From: an uncultured Clostridia bacterium
GTDB lineage: Bacteria > Bacillota > Clostridia > TANB77 > CAG-508
NCBI GenBank assembly: GCA_948735595.1
Contig: CAPXSA010000018.1
Span: forward strand, 1-30,557
DNA length: 30,557 nucleotides
Direction: 5' to 3'
Under the pieces are notes generated by a model. It did no database searches and was not told where the DNA came from. It saw only the letters and a list, made by a program, of their open reading frames with translations. The translations under genes and the position numbers were made by a program. This document shows positions 1 to 7,602 of this stretch, piece after piece. The stretch's first letter is position 1. Each line of letters starts with the position of its first letter.

Positions 1-1
1 A

Positions 2-1067
2 AGTAGTAATACAAATGTAGCAACAGTAGATAGCACAGGAAAAGTAACAGCAAAAGCAACAGGAACGACAACAATAACAGTTAAAACAAAAGATGGAACG
101 AACTTAAGTAAAACTTGTACAGTAACAGTAGCGACAGGAGTAGATGTCACAACATTAACCAGTATACAGTCAAGTAATAAAATAGCAAGAGATAGTTATG
201 GGAATTTAATTACAGTACCACGGAGGTTTCAAAGTCTTAACAAGTCAAGCAACGACTGTGCCACAAGGAATAGTCATACAAGATAGTGAAGGAAATGAGT
301 TTGTATGGGTGCCTGTAGACTCAGTATCAAAGGGAGCAAATATAAGAGCGGATGATATAAGACTTGGAAGGTATACATTTAACACAACTAATGGCACTCC
401 AACAAAAAAGCAAGATGCAGACAATTATACGCAAACGGTACTGATAAGTTCTTATCAAGAAAAAACAAATAATGATAGAAATACAGCTGCCAAAAGTTTA
501 AGTACATTTGTTGATAAAACAAAAGATAATGGAGGATATTATTTAGCAAGATATAAAGCAAGTTATAAGAGTAGTACAATGTGTTATAGTAAGAAATCAA
601 CATCAACGAGAGATAGCAGTAACACATCTTTAATAAAAGGAATGTTATGGAACTTTATTGCACAACCAAGTGCAGCAACAGTAGCAAGAAATTCATTTAC
701 AAGTAGTTATGTGGAAAGTGATTTAATAAATAGTTATAGTTGGGATACAGCAATTGTTTTTATACAAAAGTATAGTGGAAATAGTAATTATGCGAATGAA
801 AATGGAAAATCTGTAAGCAGTAGTTTGGAGAATACTGGAGTAAATCAAGATAGGGTGTGCAATATACATGATATGGCTTCCAATTGCTTGGAATGGAGTA
901 CAGAACACTCTACTTATGTGAGTGGCAGTAATTATAGACCCTGCGTTCATAGAGGAGGTTCTTATTGGAACATGTCTGTCACATTTTCTACAAGGACTCG
1001 TTACTATGCGAATACGACCTTTAGTAATGCATACCATTCTTTTCGTCCACTGCTATATATAAAGTAA
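2..1067 (+). CDS. Ig-like (Big_2) plus SUMF1/FGE-like surface protein, 5' partial, +1 frame break at 221
   Basis: The gene enters from the left edge. Positions 2-220 encode about 73 residues resembling a bacterial Ig-like Big_2 repeat (NVATVDSTGKVTAKATGTT, then a Thr-rich strand). From 222 to 1067 the next frame encodes about 281 residues with a formylglycine-generating-enzyme (SUMF1) or C-type-lectin-like domain: EGNEFVWVPV near its start, NIHDMASNCLEW, HRGGSYW, and a C-terminal FRPLLYIK. The two parts join if the C of an in-frame CGG (221-223) is skipped, giving the expected V-P-G-G-F. Without skipping, translation stops about 18 codons later. The second frame has its own GTG at 258, but no convincing ribosome site. 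It is probably a secreted, surface-exposed binding protein; residues for true formylglycine-generating activity cannot be judged. The break could be programmed, a real mutation or an assembly error. Confidence 0.7.
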
Positions 1068-1074
1068 CACTGGA

Positions 1075-1254
1075 GTGTGTCCGAAATTTTGTGTAAACGA
1101 GAGCGTCAGAATTTTTGTGTAAAATAAAAAAATACCTTTTATGATATAATAAAAAAATATCAAGGAGGTATTTTTCTTGTGGAAGAAAAAAAGAAATAGT
1201 GCTGAAGAAGAAGCAATGAATAATTCGCAAACATTTTTTTGTAAAAGCTATTGA
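1075..1254 (+). mobile_element. IS256-type insertion sequence remnant (left end)
   Basis: Directly after the surface-protein stop, GTCCGAAATTTTGTGTAAAC resembles the terminal repeat of IS256-family elements (GTCCG...TTGTGTAAAA). A second similar motif follows at 1108-1124. Downstream, an AAGGAGG ribosome site (1162-1168) precedes a TTG-started frame of 25 codons (1177-1254; begins MWKKKRNSAEEE) that could be the first codons of a transposase cut off by a deletion. No other transposase sequence or right end is visible. The family call rests only on the repeat. Confidence 0.4.
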
Positions 1255-1279
1255 CAAGAAACTTTCGTTTGGTTATAAT
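1251..1279 (+). promoter_or_regulatory. Consensus sigma-A promoter for the LysM gene
   Basis: TTGACA (1251-1256), 17-bp spacer, TATAAT (1274-1279). It overlaps the end of the IS remnant. An imperfect inverted repeat (GTTCG...GAACG, 1302-1321) lies in the leader. A LexA site would fit a YneA-like gene, but this is not the canonical CGAAC-N4-GTTCG, so SOS control is only a guess. Confidence 0.8.
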
Positions 1280-1354
1280 ATAATCATATTGAGAAATAAA
1301 TGTTCGTATATAGAGAACGAAATTATAAAAAACCAAAAGAAAGAAGGAAGTTTT

Positions 1355-1669
1355 ATGAAAAAAATGAAAATTGTAAATGTAAAAAAGTTTGTAAGAAGTA
1401 TAGCTATTTTAATTGGAATAGTAATTGCTATTATATTATTTTTTCCAAAGGCTACATTATCACATAATGAAAATGGGCATTCTAATTACGAAAATATTTC
1501 AGTTGCACAAGGAGATACCTTATGGTCTATTGCTAGCTACCAACAAGAAAATAATCCTTATTATACAGAAAAAGATGTACGTGATATTATACTAGAACTA
1601 AAGAAAGTAAATCAATTAAATAATTCTGATCTTCAAGTGGGGCAAACAATAAAGGTACCTGTGCTTTAA
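1355..1669 (+). CDS. LysM-domain membrane-anchored protein, YneA-like
   Basis: A 104-residue protein with a basic N-terminus, one membrane segment (about residues 12-30, ending FFPKA) and one C-terminal LysM domain (about 47-104; GDTLWSIA ... LQVGQTIKVPVL). Length and order match YneA, the SOS-induced inhibitor of cell division in Bacillus, usually encoded beside lexA. The ATG at 1355 follows GAAGGAAG (1343-1350). A TTG at 1289 would add 22 residues but has no ribosome site. It has its own consensus promoter and is convergent with the recombinase gene. lexA is not in the window, so the YneA role is inferred from architecture; it could be another short LysM wall protein. Confidence 0.7.
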   Translation: MKKMKIVNVKKFVRSIAILIGIVIAIILFFPKATLSHNENGHSNYENISVAQGDTLWSIASYQQENNPYYTEKDVRDIILELKKVNQLNNSDLQVGQTIKVPVL

Positions 1670-1679
1670 GGTACCCTTT
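1651..1679. terminator. Stem-loop between convergent genes
   Basis: AAAGGTACC (1651-1659) pairs with GGTACCCTTT (1670-1679) with one bulged C. It overlaps the end of the LysM gene and could serve both convergent genes. The T-run is weak. Confidence 0.4.
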
Positions 1680-1680
1680 A

Positions 1681-2665
1681 CTATATCTTTCCATTTAATT
1701 CTTCTGAAATACTATTTACTGCATCTCTTACTTGAATATTATCTACATGTGTATAAATTTCAGTAGTAGAAATACTTTCATGTCCTAATAGAACTTGCAG
1801 AGCCCTAATATCTACTTTTCCGTATTTGGTACATTAAGGTAGCTGCAGTATGTCTCAACTTATGTACAGAATATTTATTCATATCTAATCCTGCTCGTCC
1901 AAGTTCTCTTTTCACAATTTCCTGTACCATTCTATTACTAATTCTTTCCTTACGTTTGCTTAGGAATAAGGCATCTTTAGAAGTATATTTTACACCATCA
2001 TGTGGTCTTACAGCTAAATAGTCCTTGATAGCACTAATACAATATTCATTCAAATAAATTGTTCTTTCTTTGTTTCCCTTACCAATAACAGTCATTTTTC
2101 CATCAGAGAAGTTTATATCATTAATATTAATACCAACTAATTCAGATAAACGCATTCCACAGTTTAAAAATAAAATAATAATGGCAAAATCTCTTTCCTT
2201 GTTTTCATCTGACTGAGTTTTCGTTACTTCCAAAAGCTTTTGGCTTTCTTCCAAAGATAAATATTTCGGTAATCTTTTATCTATTTTAGGTGTCTCCAAA
2301 CCTTGTGCTGGGTTGATTTCTAACAGCTTTTCTTTTTGAGTTAAATAGTTGAAAAATACACGAATACTAGCAGCCTTTCTAGCACGAGTAGCAGCTTTAC
2401 TATGAAAAGTGTTCGTTAAATAAAATAGGAAAGAGTGAATATCATCTAGTGTTACTCTTTTTAATACATCTATTGACATTTCTTTAATGTTAATACTTTT
2501 AATATCTTCCTCTTGAGATAATTCATAATGATGTATTAAATACTTTAAAAAGTGTGCTAAATCATAATTATATTCTTTTACCGTATTCGGAGATTTATTT
2601 AAAATAACGGTTAAATAGTCTAAAAATGAGTTAAGGAATGAAGGGTTCGCTTTTCTATCTATCAT
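1681..2665 (-). CDS. Xer-type tyrosine recombinase, +1 frame break before the last catalytic motifs
   Basis: The first frame runs from ATG at 2665 to a stop near 1805 (286 codons). It has an N-terminal SAM-like core-binding domain (about 9-110) and most of the catalytic domain: Arg172 in NCGMRLSEL, Lys196 in IGKGNKE, and HKLRH (His268, Arg271). The missing part lies in the +1 frame down to TAG at 1681-1683: GKVDIRALQVLLGHESIS, then TTEIYTHV with the final His and nucleophilic Tyr. The frames join at an in-frame CGG (1822-1820) if its C is skipped, giving about 327 residues. An extra A in the AAA run just upstream would also explain it and gives Q-Y-G, closer to the family consensus. If the break is real and not bypassed, the enzyme is dead. 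An AAGGAG lies about 12 nt before the start. It could be the cellular XerC/XerD paralogue or a domesticated integrase. Confidence 0.8.
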
Positions 2666-2755
2666 AATGAATGTTTTCTCCTTTGCATTTCTATAAATTT
2701 AGCAATATTATATCATATTGTTACTTGAAGTCAAAGCCTTTATTCAGATAAAAAC

Positions 2756-2784
2756 TTGATATATTGAACCAAAAAGAGTATAAT
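2756..2784 (+). promoter_or_regulatory. Sigma-A promoter for the S3-like micro-ORF
   Basis: TTGATA (2756-2761), 17-bp spacer, TATAAT (2779-2784), divergent from the recombinase gene. The next rightward ORF starts at 2857 with an AAGGAGG ribosome site at 2843-2849. Confidence 0.65.
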
Positions 2785-2856
2785 TATTTTATTAATTAGT
2801 ATAGTTGCTCAAGTAGACCAATTATGATTTATTTAAGACAATAAGGAGGAATATCT

Positions 2857-3027
2857 GTGGGACAAAAAATAAATCCGCATGCTATGAGAGTTGGGGTAAT
2901 AAGGGATTTGGACTCTTTCCAGTATCCTGAAACTCACTCTACAAAAATTCAATTCTGTGGATTGCGAGTTGGACAAGTAAAACCGTGGAACACTCGGAAG
3001 TACTCAAAATCAAGGAAAAAGCGTTAA
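2857..3027 (+). CDS. Small ORF with a ribosomal protein S3 (RpsC)-like N-terminus
   Basis: A GTG-started frame of 56 codons. Its first residues, GQKINPHAMRVGVIRDLDS, closely match the conserved start of ribosomal protein S3 (MGQKxNPxGxRxGVIRDWxS). The rest does not look like S3, apart from a possible echo (LRVGQVKPWNT) of the same motif. It ends in a basic tail. It has a promoter, a perfect ribosome site and a downstream terminator, so it looks like a working transcription unit. An in-frame CGG followed by A occurs at 2995; a +1 shift there would give a different tail ending at TAG 3058-3060. It may be a fragment of an rpsC copy or a mimic peptide. No function can be assigned. Confidence 0.5.
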   Translation: MGQKINPHAMRVGVIRDLDSFQYPETHSTKIQFCGLRVGQVKPWNTRKYSKSRKKR

Positions 3028-3103
3028 ATCATTTTCAAGAAAGTACTTGAGTAACAATTAGTCTTTAAACTTTTTAGGACTGAATTTACAAAAGCTTATG
3101 CTT

Positions 3104-3133
3104 AAAGCTGTCATATTATGTGGCAGCTTTTTT
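3104..3133 (+). terminator. Rho-independent terminator
   Basis: AAGCTGTCA pairs with TGGCAGCTT across a 7-nt loop, followed by six T (3128-3133). It ends the unit carrying the S3-like ORF. Confidence 0.75.
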
Positions 3134-3863
3134 ATGATGAAAGAAGAGGAGTAGCAAATTTTCTTTAAAAACGAACATTTGTTGTTTTGTAAAATAATAT
3201 TTCATATTAACAAGTTATTACCAAAAACTATTTTAAAAAATCAAAAAGCAAACATTTGTTAATTATCAAATTTTTAAATTATAACTACAATTAATTTTAT
3301 AAATATTATTAAAAACATTTTTATAATTAGTAATTATGAAGCTTCAAAATCGTTTTTAAGACATTTTTATACTTAATTTATGGAATTATATATCTAAATT
3401 AATAATATTCTTAATCGAGTCATTTATTAATGTACAAATTATCACTAATTGCTTGAACTAATAATTCTATTGAAGTATTTAAAAAGTGCTAAAAAAGCGA
3501 GGCTCTAAAATCGATTTTAAGCAATTTTTATTTTTTAGACAACAAGTTATATGTCTCAAAAAACAGCCGTAAAATCAAAATTTAGAATTTGAGAAAATTT
3601 TTAATTTTATAGGAAAATATTCAGCAGTAAAAATTCAATTATAAAAATCAGCAAAATTCTAAACAACAAATTTATATGTCTAAAATAATAAAAAGGCTTA
3701 GAAAGCAAATGAGAGCGAGATAAATCATAACATATTATTACAATTAGACATATAATAAGAGAACAACAAAGACTTATCATGAGAGGGATGCAGAATACGT
3801 AAGAATGGCTAGAAATAGTGGTAGAGGAGTACTTATGGAAAAAAGATAGTTTACTCCTATCTC
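3134..3863. other. Gene-poor, very AT-rich stretch with degenerate repeats
   Basis: I see no supported gene. Loosely repeated motifs occur: AACATTTGTT at 3175-3184 and 3251-3260 (the first inside a LexA-like CGAACATTTGTTGT); AAAATCG-TTTTAAG near 3347 and 3509; and TTATATGTCT near 3548 and 3671. They read like decayed copies of a repeat of roughly 120-160 bp. A short frame near 3785-3850 encodes nothing recognisable. Confidence 0.5.
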
Positions 3864-3895
3864 TTATTGCGCAAAACTTACATTTTGCGCAATAA
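3864..3895. other. Candidate left attachment site (dif/Xer-like palindrome)
   Basis: TTATTGCGCAAAA (3864-3876), spacer CTTACA, then the exact inverted copy TTTTGCGCAATAA (3883-3895). Two arms around a 6-bp centre is the layout of a Xer recombination site. The inner arm ATTGCGCAAAA shares 8 of 11 bases with the XerC arm of E. coli dif. The last 19 bases before 3894 (3875-3893) recur exactly at 10454-10472 on the other side of the prophage. Confidence 0.65.
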
Positions 3896-3906
3896 TAACT
3901 TTCAAG

Positions 3907-3937
3907 AAAAGAGAGTATATAAGATATACCCTCTTTT
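3907..3937. terminator. Terminator at the end of the prophage operon
   Basis: AAAAGAGAGTATAT (3907-3920) pairs with ATATACCCTCTTTT (3924-3937) with one mismatch and a 3-nt loop. It overlaps the stop codon of the last phage gene and has a T-rich tail on the minus strand. Confidence 0.65.
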
Positions 3938-4125
3938 CAACTTTTCCTCTTTTCTATAATAATTTGTTTAGTTTTATGATTAAAAGTAACTTTCACATAA
4001 CAATCTTCCTCATCTATTTTCATCTTTTGAAGATAAATTGGCGGAATATCTACAGCACATCTTCTATCTTCTGCGGATTTTCCATAAAAACGTACTCTTC
4101 TCAATTCAAAATCAAAAATATCCAT
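3937..4125 (-). CDS. Small phage protein, possibly AbrB/SpoVT-like
   Basis: 62 residues, last gene of the leftward operon, starting 1 nt after the rep stop, so probably translated by coupling. The C-terminal half (residues 23-60; AVDIPPIYLQKMKIDEED, then alternating strands ending IIIEKRKS) has the hydrophobic pattern of an AbrB/SpoVT swapped-hairpin DNA-binding domain (x-IP-x-x-x-x-x-x-x-I-x-x-x-D). The likeness is weak and I could not confirm it. A role in phage copy control or transcription would fit its place beside rep. Confidence 0.5.
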   Translation of the reverse strand: MDIFDFELRRVRFYGKSAEDRRCAVDIPPIYLQKMKIDEEDCYVKVTFNHKTKQIIIEKRKS

Positions 4126-4126
4126 T

Positions 4127-5035
4127 TTACCACCACTTTACTTTAGAATAAGAAAAATAATATGTAATTATTGAGAACACTAATTCTTCTACTACTCTAT
4201 TACTAAATTTTACCTTATAGCCACCTTCCAATAGTTTTTTTATTTTATCTCTCATATATCTAGTCAAATCACGCAATGGATAACCATTTTGAACAGCAAA
4301 AAGAACTGCTAATAAAGTTTTATCAGAATAATCAGAAAGACTATAAATGTAGTTATTCAAGTAAACGCATGGAAATAACTCATCATATTTCCATATTTTC
4401 ATTTTTCGTATTTCAAAATCTTCCCCACTCCTACTCATCTCTACTCTAGTTAAATCCCCTGTTATTTCAAGTTTACTTTCTTCTTTTTTATTATAAATCT
4501 TTATTCTTCCGTCTCCTACACCGATATAAACCGTTTTTTTATCATAACCCCTATTATCAATTTTCTCTAAATGTTTTCCAGATAAATCCCAAATTAAATC
4601 TAAGATATTAACTCTTAAATCAAATGCCAAATCATAACTCACAAGATACCAACTATCAGAAAAATTAAAAAAGTAAAATAAAATAAAGAAATCTTTTAAC
4701 TTATTGGGATTAAATTCTATAGTAAAGTTATAAACATCATCTGTAAAAACTTCTTTCTTACTCTGCTCAAATTTTCTATTTTCCGAATTATGCAAAAAAC
4801 CAAACCAAAAGCTATTCCCCTCTTCTGTCTCAATTACATAGTTATAAAAGAAGTTTTTTATCTGTGAAGAACTAAAGTTTTTCTTAACATATTTTTTCCA
4901 ACAAGTGTTAAAACGAAATTCAATTTCAGCAAATTTACTATATGAAATATAAGTTTTTAATCTAAGCATATCTACTGAGTACATTATATTATCAAATTCT
5001 TTAGCTTTAGTATGATATAAATTTTCCAATCTCAT
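4127..5035 (-). CDS. Phage replication initiation protein (Rep_trans/pT181-like)
   Basis: 302 residues. The central part fits the replication initiation factor family (PF02486, also seen in RstA of CTX phage). There is an acidic pair in SYDLAFDL (Asp135, Asp139), then TVYIGVGDGRIKIYNKK (168-184) whose Tyr181 is a candidate nicking residue, then TRVEMSR (196-202). Such proteins nick the plus-strand origin and start rolling-circle replication of the single-stranded phage genome. The hairpin-rich region directly upstream (5036-5340) is the likely origin. Start ATG at 5035; AGGGGG lies about 12 nt before it, with a weaker GTAGG closer. There are no CGG codons. Family assignment is by motif pattern only. 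Confidence 0.7.
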   Translation of the reverse strand: MRLENLYHTKAKEFDNIMYSVDMLRLKTYISYSKFAEIEFRFNTCWKKYVKKNFSSSQIKNFFYNYVIETEEGNSFWFGFLHNSENRKFEQSKKEVFTDDVYNFTIEFNPNKLKDFFILFYFFNFSDSWYLVSYDLAFDLRVNILDLIWDLSGKHLEKIDNRGYDKKTVYIGVGDGRIKIYNKKEESKLEITGDLTRVEMSRSGEDFEIRKMKIWKYDELFPCVYLNNYIYSLSDYSDKTLLAVLFAVQNGYPLRDLTRYMRDKIKKLLEGGYKVKFSNRVVEELVFSIITYYFSYSKVKWW

Positions 5036-5340
5036 AACCTACAAACCCCCTAAATAAAATATTGTAAAGAAATTGAAAAACGCATAATCTAAAAGTAACC
5101 TGAACCTTTACTTACTATCGCAACGCTTTCAACGTTTTTTTTCAGTTTTTTAATTGCTATATTCAGCAAGAAATACCGCTTGTTAGATAGCACGGTATTT
5201 CCTTTTCTTCTTTCAGGTGGTTTAGGGGGGCTATCCCCCCTCTTGCGATGCCGTGCCCTAAGGCACGGCTAATCGCAACCCCCTGCATATCAGAGCAACT
5301 CTCTGTAGTATCCGTTCACTAATAAAACATATTAAAATGA
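5036..5340. other. Candidate phage origin and packaging region with three strong hairpins
   Basis: No gene. Hairpin 1: GAAATACCG (5170-5178) with CGGTATTTC (5193-5201), 14-nt loop. Hairpin 2: AGGGGGG (5224-5230), loop CTAT, CCCCCCT (5235-5241). Hairpin 3: TTGCGAT plus GCCGTGCC (5243-5257), loop CTAA, GGCACGGC plus ATCGCAA (5262-5278), 15 bp with a TA bulge. This GC-rich cluster in an AT-rich phage, beside rep, matches the intergenic region of filamentous phages (nick site, complementary-strand origin, packaging signal). Which hairpin does what is unknown. Confidence 0.7.
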
Positions 5341-5631
5341 CTACTTTATATTAATAAACGGCAATTTTCGGATAATCCACATGACTAATTTATAAATCAA
5401 CTCGAAGTTTATTACAATTAGTAAAATTGGCACGACAATCCTAATGGTTACTGGCCTAATAAAAAAACCCAATAAGCTTAAATTGTTAAAAATTAAGCCT
5501 AAAAAACTATCTATTGAACTTGCTAATTCAACTGGAAAAGAAGGAATGTTTATCCATGAAAAACAGAATCTAACGATATTATAAAGCCAGTCCATTAGAA
5601 TACTCCATGTACCACTTAAAAATTCTATCAT
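5341..5631 (-). CDS. Inovirus hydrophobic membrane protein (pVI-like position)
   Basis: 96 residues, very hydrophobic, with two or three membrane segments (about 10-28, 42-58 and 62-88) and a short basic C-terminus (IRKLPFINIK). The start codon overlaps the stop of the pIII-like gene (ATGA), so the two are translationally coupled. In filamentous phages the gene after pIII encodes pVI, the membrane protein that joins pIII at the virion tip. Position and character fit, but no sequence signature confirms it. Confidence 0.55.
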   Translation of the reverse strand: MIEFLSGTWSILMDWLYNIVRFCFSWINIPSFPVELASSIDSFLGLIFNNLSLLGFFIRPVTIRIVVPILLIVINFELIYKLVMWIIRKLPFINIK

Positions 5632-7173
5632 TTATTAAACACCCCCATAATTTTATTCTTTAATAAATTTACAAGAGCGAAAATAATTATAACATCAACA
5701 ACAGTTAAGTAAATATTATGAATATTATTAAAAACTTTATTTTCAAGTAAATCATTAAAGTTAAAATGTGTAGCATTAATAAGCTGCTGACCAGAAAATG
5801 GTTCTTTCAAAATTGGGATATCAAACTCTGGCTCTTCAAATTGTATATTCTTAACTCTGTTTAGAACATTTATAGCTAAATCAAATGGGTACACCAAAAA
5901 ACCAAAACGTTCTCTGAAGAAACTTACATACTTAAAAAGCCACGAACCGTCTATGGCTAAAATTTTATTAAAGTCAATTTCTATACTTGACCATCTGTAC
6001 TTATCTAAAAACACATTGTAGAATTTCACGTAATACGTGCCGTTTCCATCAAAATTGTCATTTTTTACACTATAATAAAACTGATATACATCATCTTGAC
6101 TTATCTCATCTTTAAAAGTTCTAACATCAATTTTAGTCCACTTACTAGAATCATTAAAATCTTTCTTTATATCAATATCTTTTGCAATAAAACATTGCAA
6201 GTCAATTAATTCATGCATAAAGAATTTTTGCGTAGTGATATAAATCTCTGTATCAGACACATACTCATAAGACAGAAACGGTGTGGGGTCAAATTTTCCG
6301 TCTACGTAATTATCAACACTATCCTGGCTCGGCACAATATTATCAATCTTTATCTCTTTTTCTATTACATACTTGCTATAATCTTCCCCTATTTCACTAT
6401 TAGCTAAACCGTTTATATCAGTAAGTTTAAATTTATATGTACCATTTTTATATACTTTATATACATATCTATAAATATTACGACCTTTTTCATCTTTGGA
6501 AACTTCCACAGCCGAAACCTTATCATCAATTCCGAACAGGATTATCAACCTGAGGTATATGTAAATATACATCATACATTTGATTTTCTGTAGAAACTTC
6601 TAAAGAAGTATTCCACTTTTCAAGAAGATACCAATCAGAAGTTATTAAAACTGGAACGTTCTTTGTTTCCCCCTCAGGATTGATAGATAAATTAAGTTTT
6701 AGCTTTGTACTATCCTCAAAAGCTATATCCCCATTTTCATACTTAACATCAAAAGTAGTATAAACAGCATGAAAATCATTTTCTTTAAGACCAGATGCAA
6801 AACTAGTTCCATATGGACCATCACTAGTTAGCCATGTAAAAGTTGGCTTACCCGCAAAATTTTCACTCCAATAACCTAAACTATTATCTAAAGTAGCACA
6901 CCAATATTCTAAACTAGAAGGCACTTTAAACATAATATTAGAACCTAAATACCACAAGAAACACTTAGAAGCACTCTCTTTGTCTTTAAAACCATATATT
7001 TTATATCCATACGAGTTAGTAAACAAAACATAATCTGTAGTACCAGATAGCATATTAAAATCAGGTAAAGTTATAGTAGTTCCATTGTCGTCATATTCAA
7101 CAGCTTGAGAAAAAGAAGGTATAAATAAAATAAAAATTAGTAATATAAAAATAATTATAAATTTATTTTTCAT
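5628..7173 (-). CDS. pIII-like minor coat/adhesin, joined by a +1 frame break at 6534
   Basis: First frame: ATG at 7173, a clear signal peptide (MKNKF, hydrophobic core, cleavage near FSQA-VEYDD) and an ectodomain rich in Ser, Thr and aromatic residues, ending at TGA near 6526 (215 codons). Second frame: continues from 6533 to 5628 with about 301 residues of similar extracellular character and ends with one membrane segment (about 20 residues before a basic LLKNKIMGVFNK tail). The frames join at an in-frame CGG (6534-6532) followed by A; skipping the C gives ...DNP-V-G-IDDK and a protein of about 514 residues, secreted at one end and anchored at the other, like pIII. The second frame has an ATG at 6575 but no signal peptide fitting an ectodomain. 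Two genes, or an indel, cannot be excluded. Confidence 0.65.
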
Positions 7174-7183
7174 AAAATACCTC

Positions 7184-7315
7184 CTAATGCTTTACGATAA
7201 GCCTAATATATGAATATATTAGGAATACGATAAATAAAACAATAAGACAATTAAGTCCATTGTTTATTAATTTTAGACTACTACTTATTTCAGCTAAAAC
7301 AATAGAATAATCCAT
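7184..7315 (-). CDS. Small phage membrane peptide A (MDYS family)
   Basis: 43 residues (MDYSIVLAEISSSLKLINNG, then one membrane segment and a basic IRLIVKH tail). ATG at 7315 follows AGGAGG at the usual distance. It shares its first five residues closely with the peptide encoded just upstream (7326-7460), so the two may be paralogues. Short single-span peptides between pI and pIII suggest minor coat proteins at the virion end (pVII/pIX-like), by position only. Confidence 0.6.
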   Translation of the reverse strand: MDYSIVLAEISSSLKLINNGLNCLIVLFIVFLIYSYIRLIVKH

Positions 7316-7325
7316 AAAATACCTC

Positions 7326-7460
7326 CTACTTAAACATTTTTGGGAAAGCAAAATAAAAGAAAATATGCACAAGTCTTTCCACTAAAGTAAAAGCAACAGC
7401 AATAGGAATAGCCGTCTTTACAACATCAGCTATTAAGTTAAAAATAACAGAATAATCCAT
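7326..7460 (-). CDS. Small phage membrane peptide B (MDYS family)
   Basis: 44 residues starting MDYSVIFNLIADVVKTAIPI, one membrane segment, and an aromatic and basic C-terminus (FAFPKMFK). A longer GTG-started form from 7517 is possible, but the MDYS start aligns with peptide A. The AAGGAAG lies rather far upstream (about 12 nt). Probably a structural inner-membrane peptide of the virion or assembly complex. An alternative is a second major coat variant. Confidence 0.55.
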   Translation of the reverse strand: MDYSVIFNLIADVVKTAIPIAVAFTLVERLVHIFFYFAFPKMFK

Positions 7461-7602
7461 AACAAACACCAACTTCCTTATCTTATATTTTTCTAAAAAA
7501 TTTTCTAATTGATACACATGGAAAACCCCTTATCACCCAGACCCGTTTTCCATGTTCAAAATCAAAACCATACAATGAACATAAACTTCGCCTTTCCCAA
7601 TC
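7461..7602. other. Intergenic hairpin inside the phage operon
   Basis: CATGGAAAA (7517-7525) pairs exactly with TTTTCCATG (7546-7554) around a C-rich 20-nt loop. There is no T-run, so it is not an obvious terminator. It could be a packaging signal, an RNA processing site or a block that changes expression between zot and the small coat genes. Confidence 0.45.

Noticed and set aside
723..1037. Reverse-strand frame opposite the surface protein
   Set aside because: It mirrors the coding strand of a gene with clear domain motifs and has no ribosome site or family.
3172..3185. LexA box (CGAACATTTGTTGT)
   Set aside because: One half deviates from CGAAC-N4-GTTCG and no gene lies downstream, so it is kept only as a repeat motif.
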